Source: Clostridia bacterium | GTDB taxonomy: Bacteria > Bacillota > Clostridia > Christensenellales > CAG-138 | DNA length: 23,075 nt | Direction of reading: 5' to 3' | NCBI GenBank assembly: GCA_016296415.1 | Contig: JAEDJH010000019.1 | Location: 1 to 23,075, forward strand | In this document: piece by piece, positions 22,974 to 23,075 of the stretch | Layout: each line of letters starts with the position of its first letter | Numbering within the stretch: the stretch's first letter is position 1 | Translations under genes and position numbers: made by a program | The notes under the pieces: model-generated | Seen by the model: only the letters and a program-made list of their open reading frames with translations | Database searches by the model: none | What the model was told of the DNA's origin: nothing

Positions 22974-23075
22974 CGGTTGAAATTAAGTTTTGCTCCAGGC
23001 GGCGTTTGTTAACGCTGAATGGAATAGCTCTGATTCAAGCCGAATACTTGATTACTTGTTGCGGATCTTTGCCTG

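Noticed and set aside
22767..23012. 81-codon plus-strand frame near the right edge
   Set aside because: It crosses the malQ promoter and a minus-strand terminator, and has no RBS.
22974..23075. C-terminal end of a gene entering from the right edge
   Set aside because: The terminator implies a gene outside, but all three minus-strand frames meet a stop quickly and none gives an identifiable C-terminus, so no CDS is called.

Overview
This window looks like chromosomal DNA of an anaerobic, endospore-forming member of the Clostridia (Bacillota). The evidence is a clear SpoIIID, a YunB-type sporulation protein, AddA in place of RecBCD, Firmicute-style AGGAGG ribosome-binding sites, and housekeeping promoters close to TTGACA-N17-TATAAT. 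I cannot name a genus from the sequence. There is no prophage, CRISPR array, tRNA or rRNA.

Left part (1-7706, all minus strand). A YozG-like Cro/CI regulator, cut by the window edge, follows a DUF2975 membrane protein. Their promoter carries two perfect 13-bp direct repeats. Next come yunB and an OmpR-type response regulator plus HAMP/PAS histidine kinase, then the large helicase-nuclease addA, with no addB beside it.

Middle part (7961-16184). A WYL-domain regulator converges on a CPBP membrane protease that follows an M29 aminopeptidase. spoIIID, with a SigE-like promoter, diverges from rpsU, which is followed by an MreB/Mbl-family actin. This resembles the Bacillus spoIIID-mbl neighbourhood with rpsU inserted. 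The Mg2+ transporter mgtE converges on the actin gene and has its own promoter and a structured leader of about 150 nt. A divergent PRPP synthetase gene is transcribed away from it.

Right part (16186-23075, minus strand). YitT and a two-domain protein ending in a UPF0489 domain overlap by 4 bp. A 138-aa membrane protein with one canonical EF-hand loop has its own promoter. Next is a complete SAM-I-type riboswitch cassette (promoter, aptamer, terminator, RBS) driving a 97-aa protein of unknown function. Last is an alpha-glucan locus: malQ, then the 5' part of a lipoprotein pullulanase gene joined directly to the 3' end of a MalK/MsmX-type sugar ABC ATPase gene. That join looks like an internal deletion or an assembly chimera.

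The most interesting items are the SAM riboswitch controlling an uncharacterised single gene, the pullulanase/ATPase junction, the two-domain UPF0489 protein, the unexplained mgtE leader, and the direct-repeat operator at the DUF2975 promoter.
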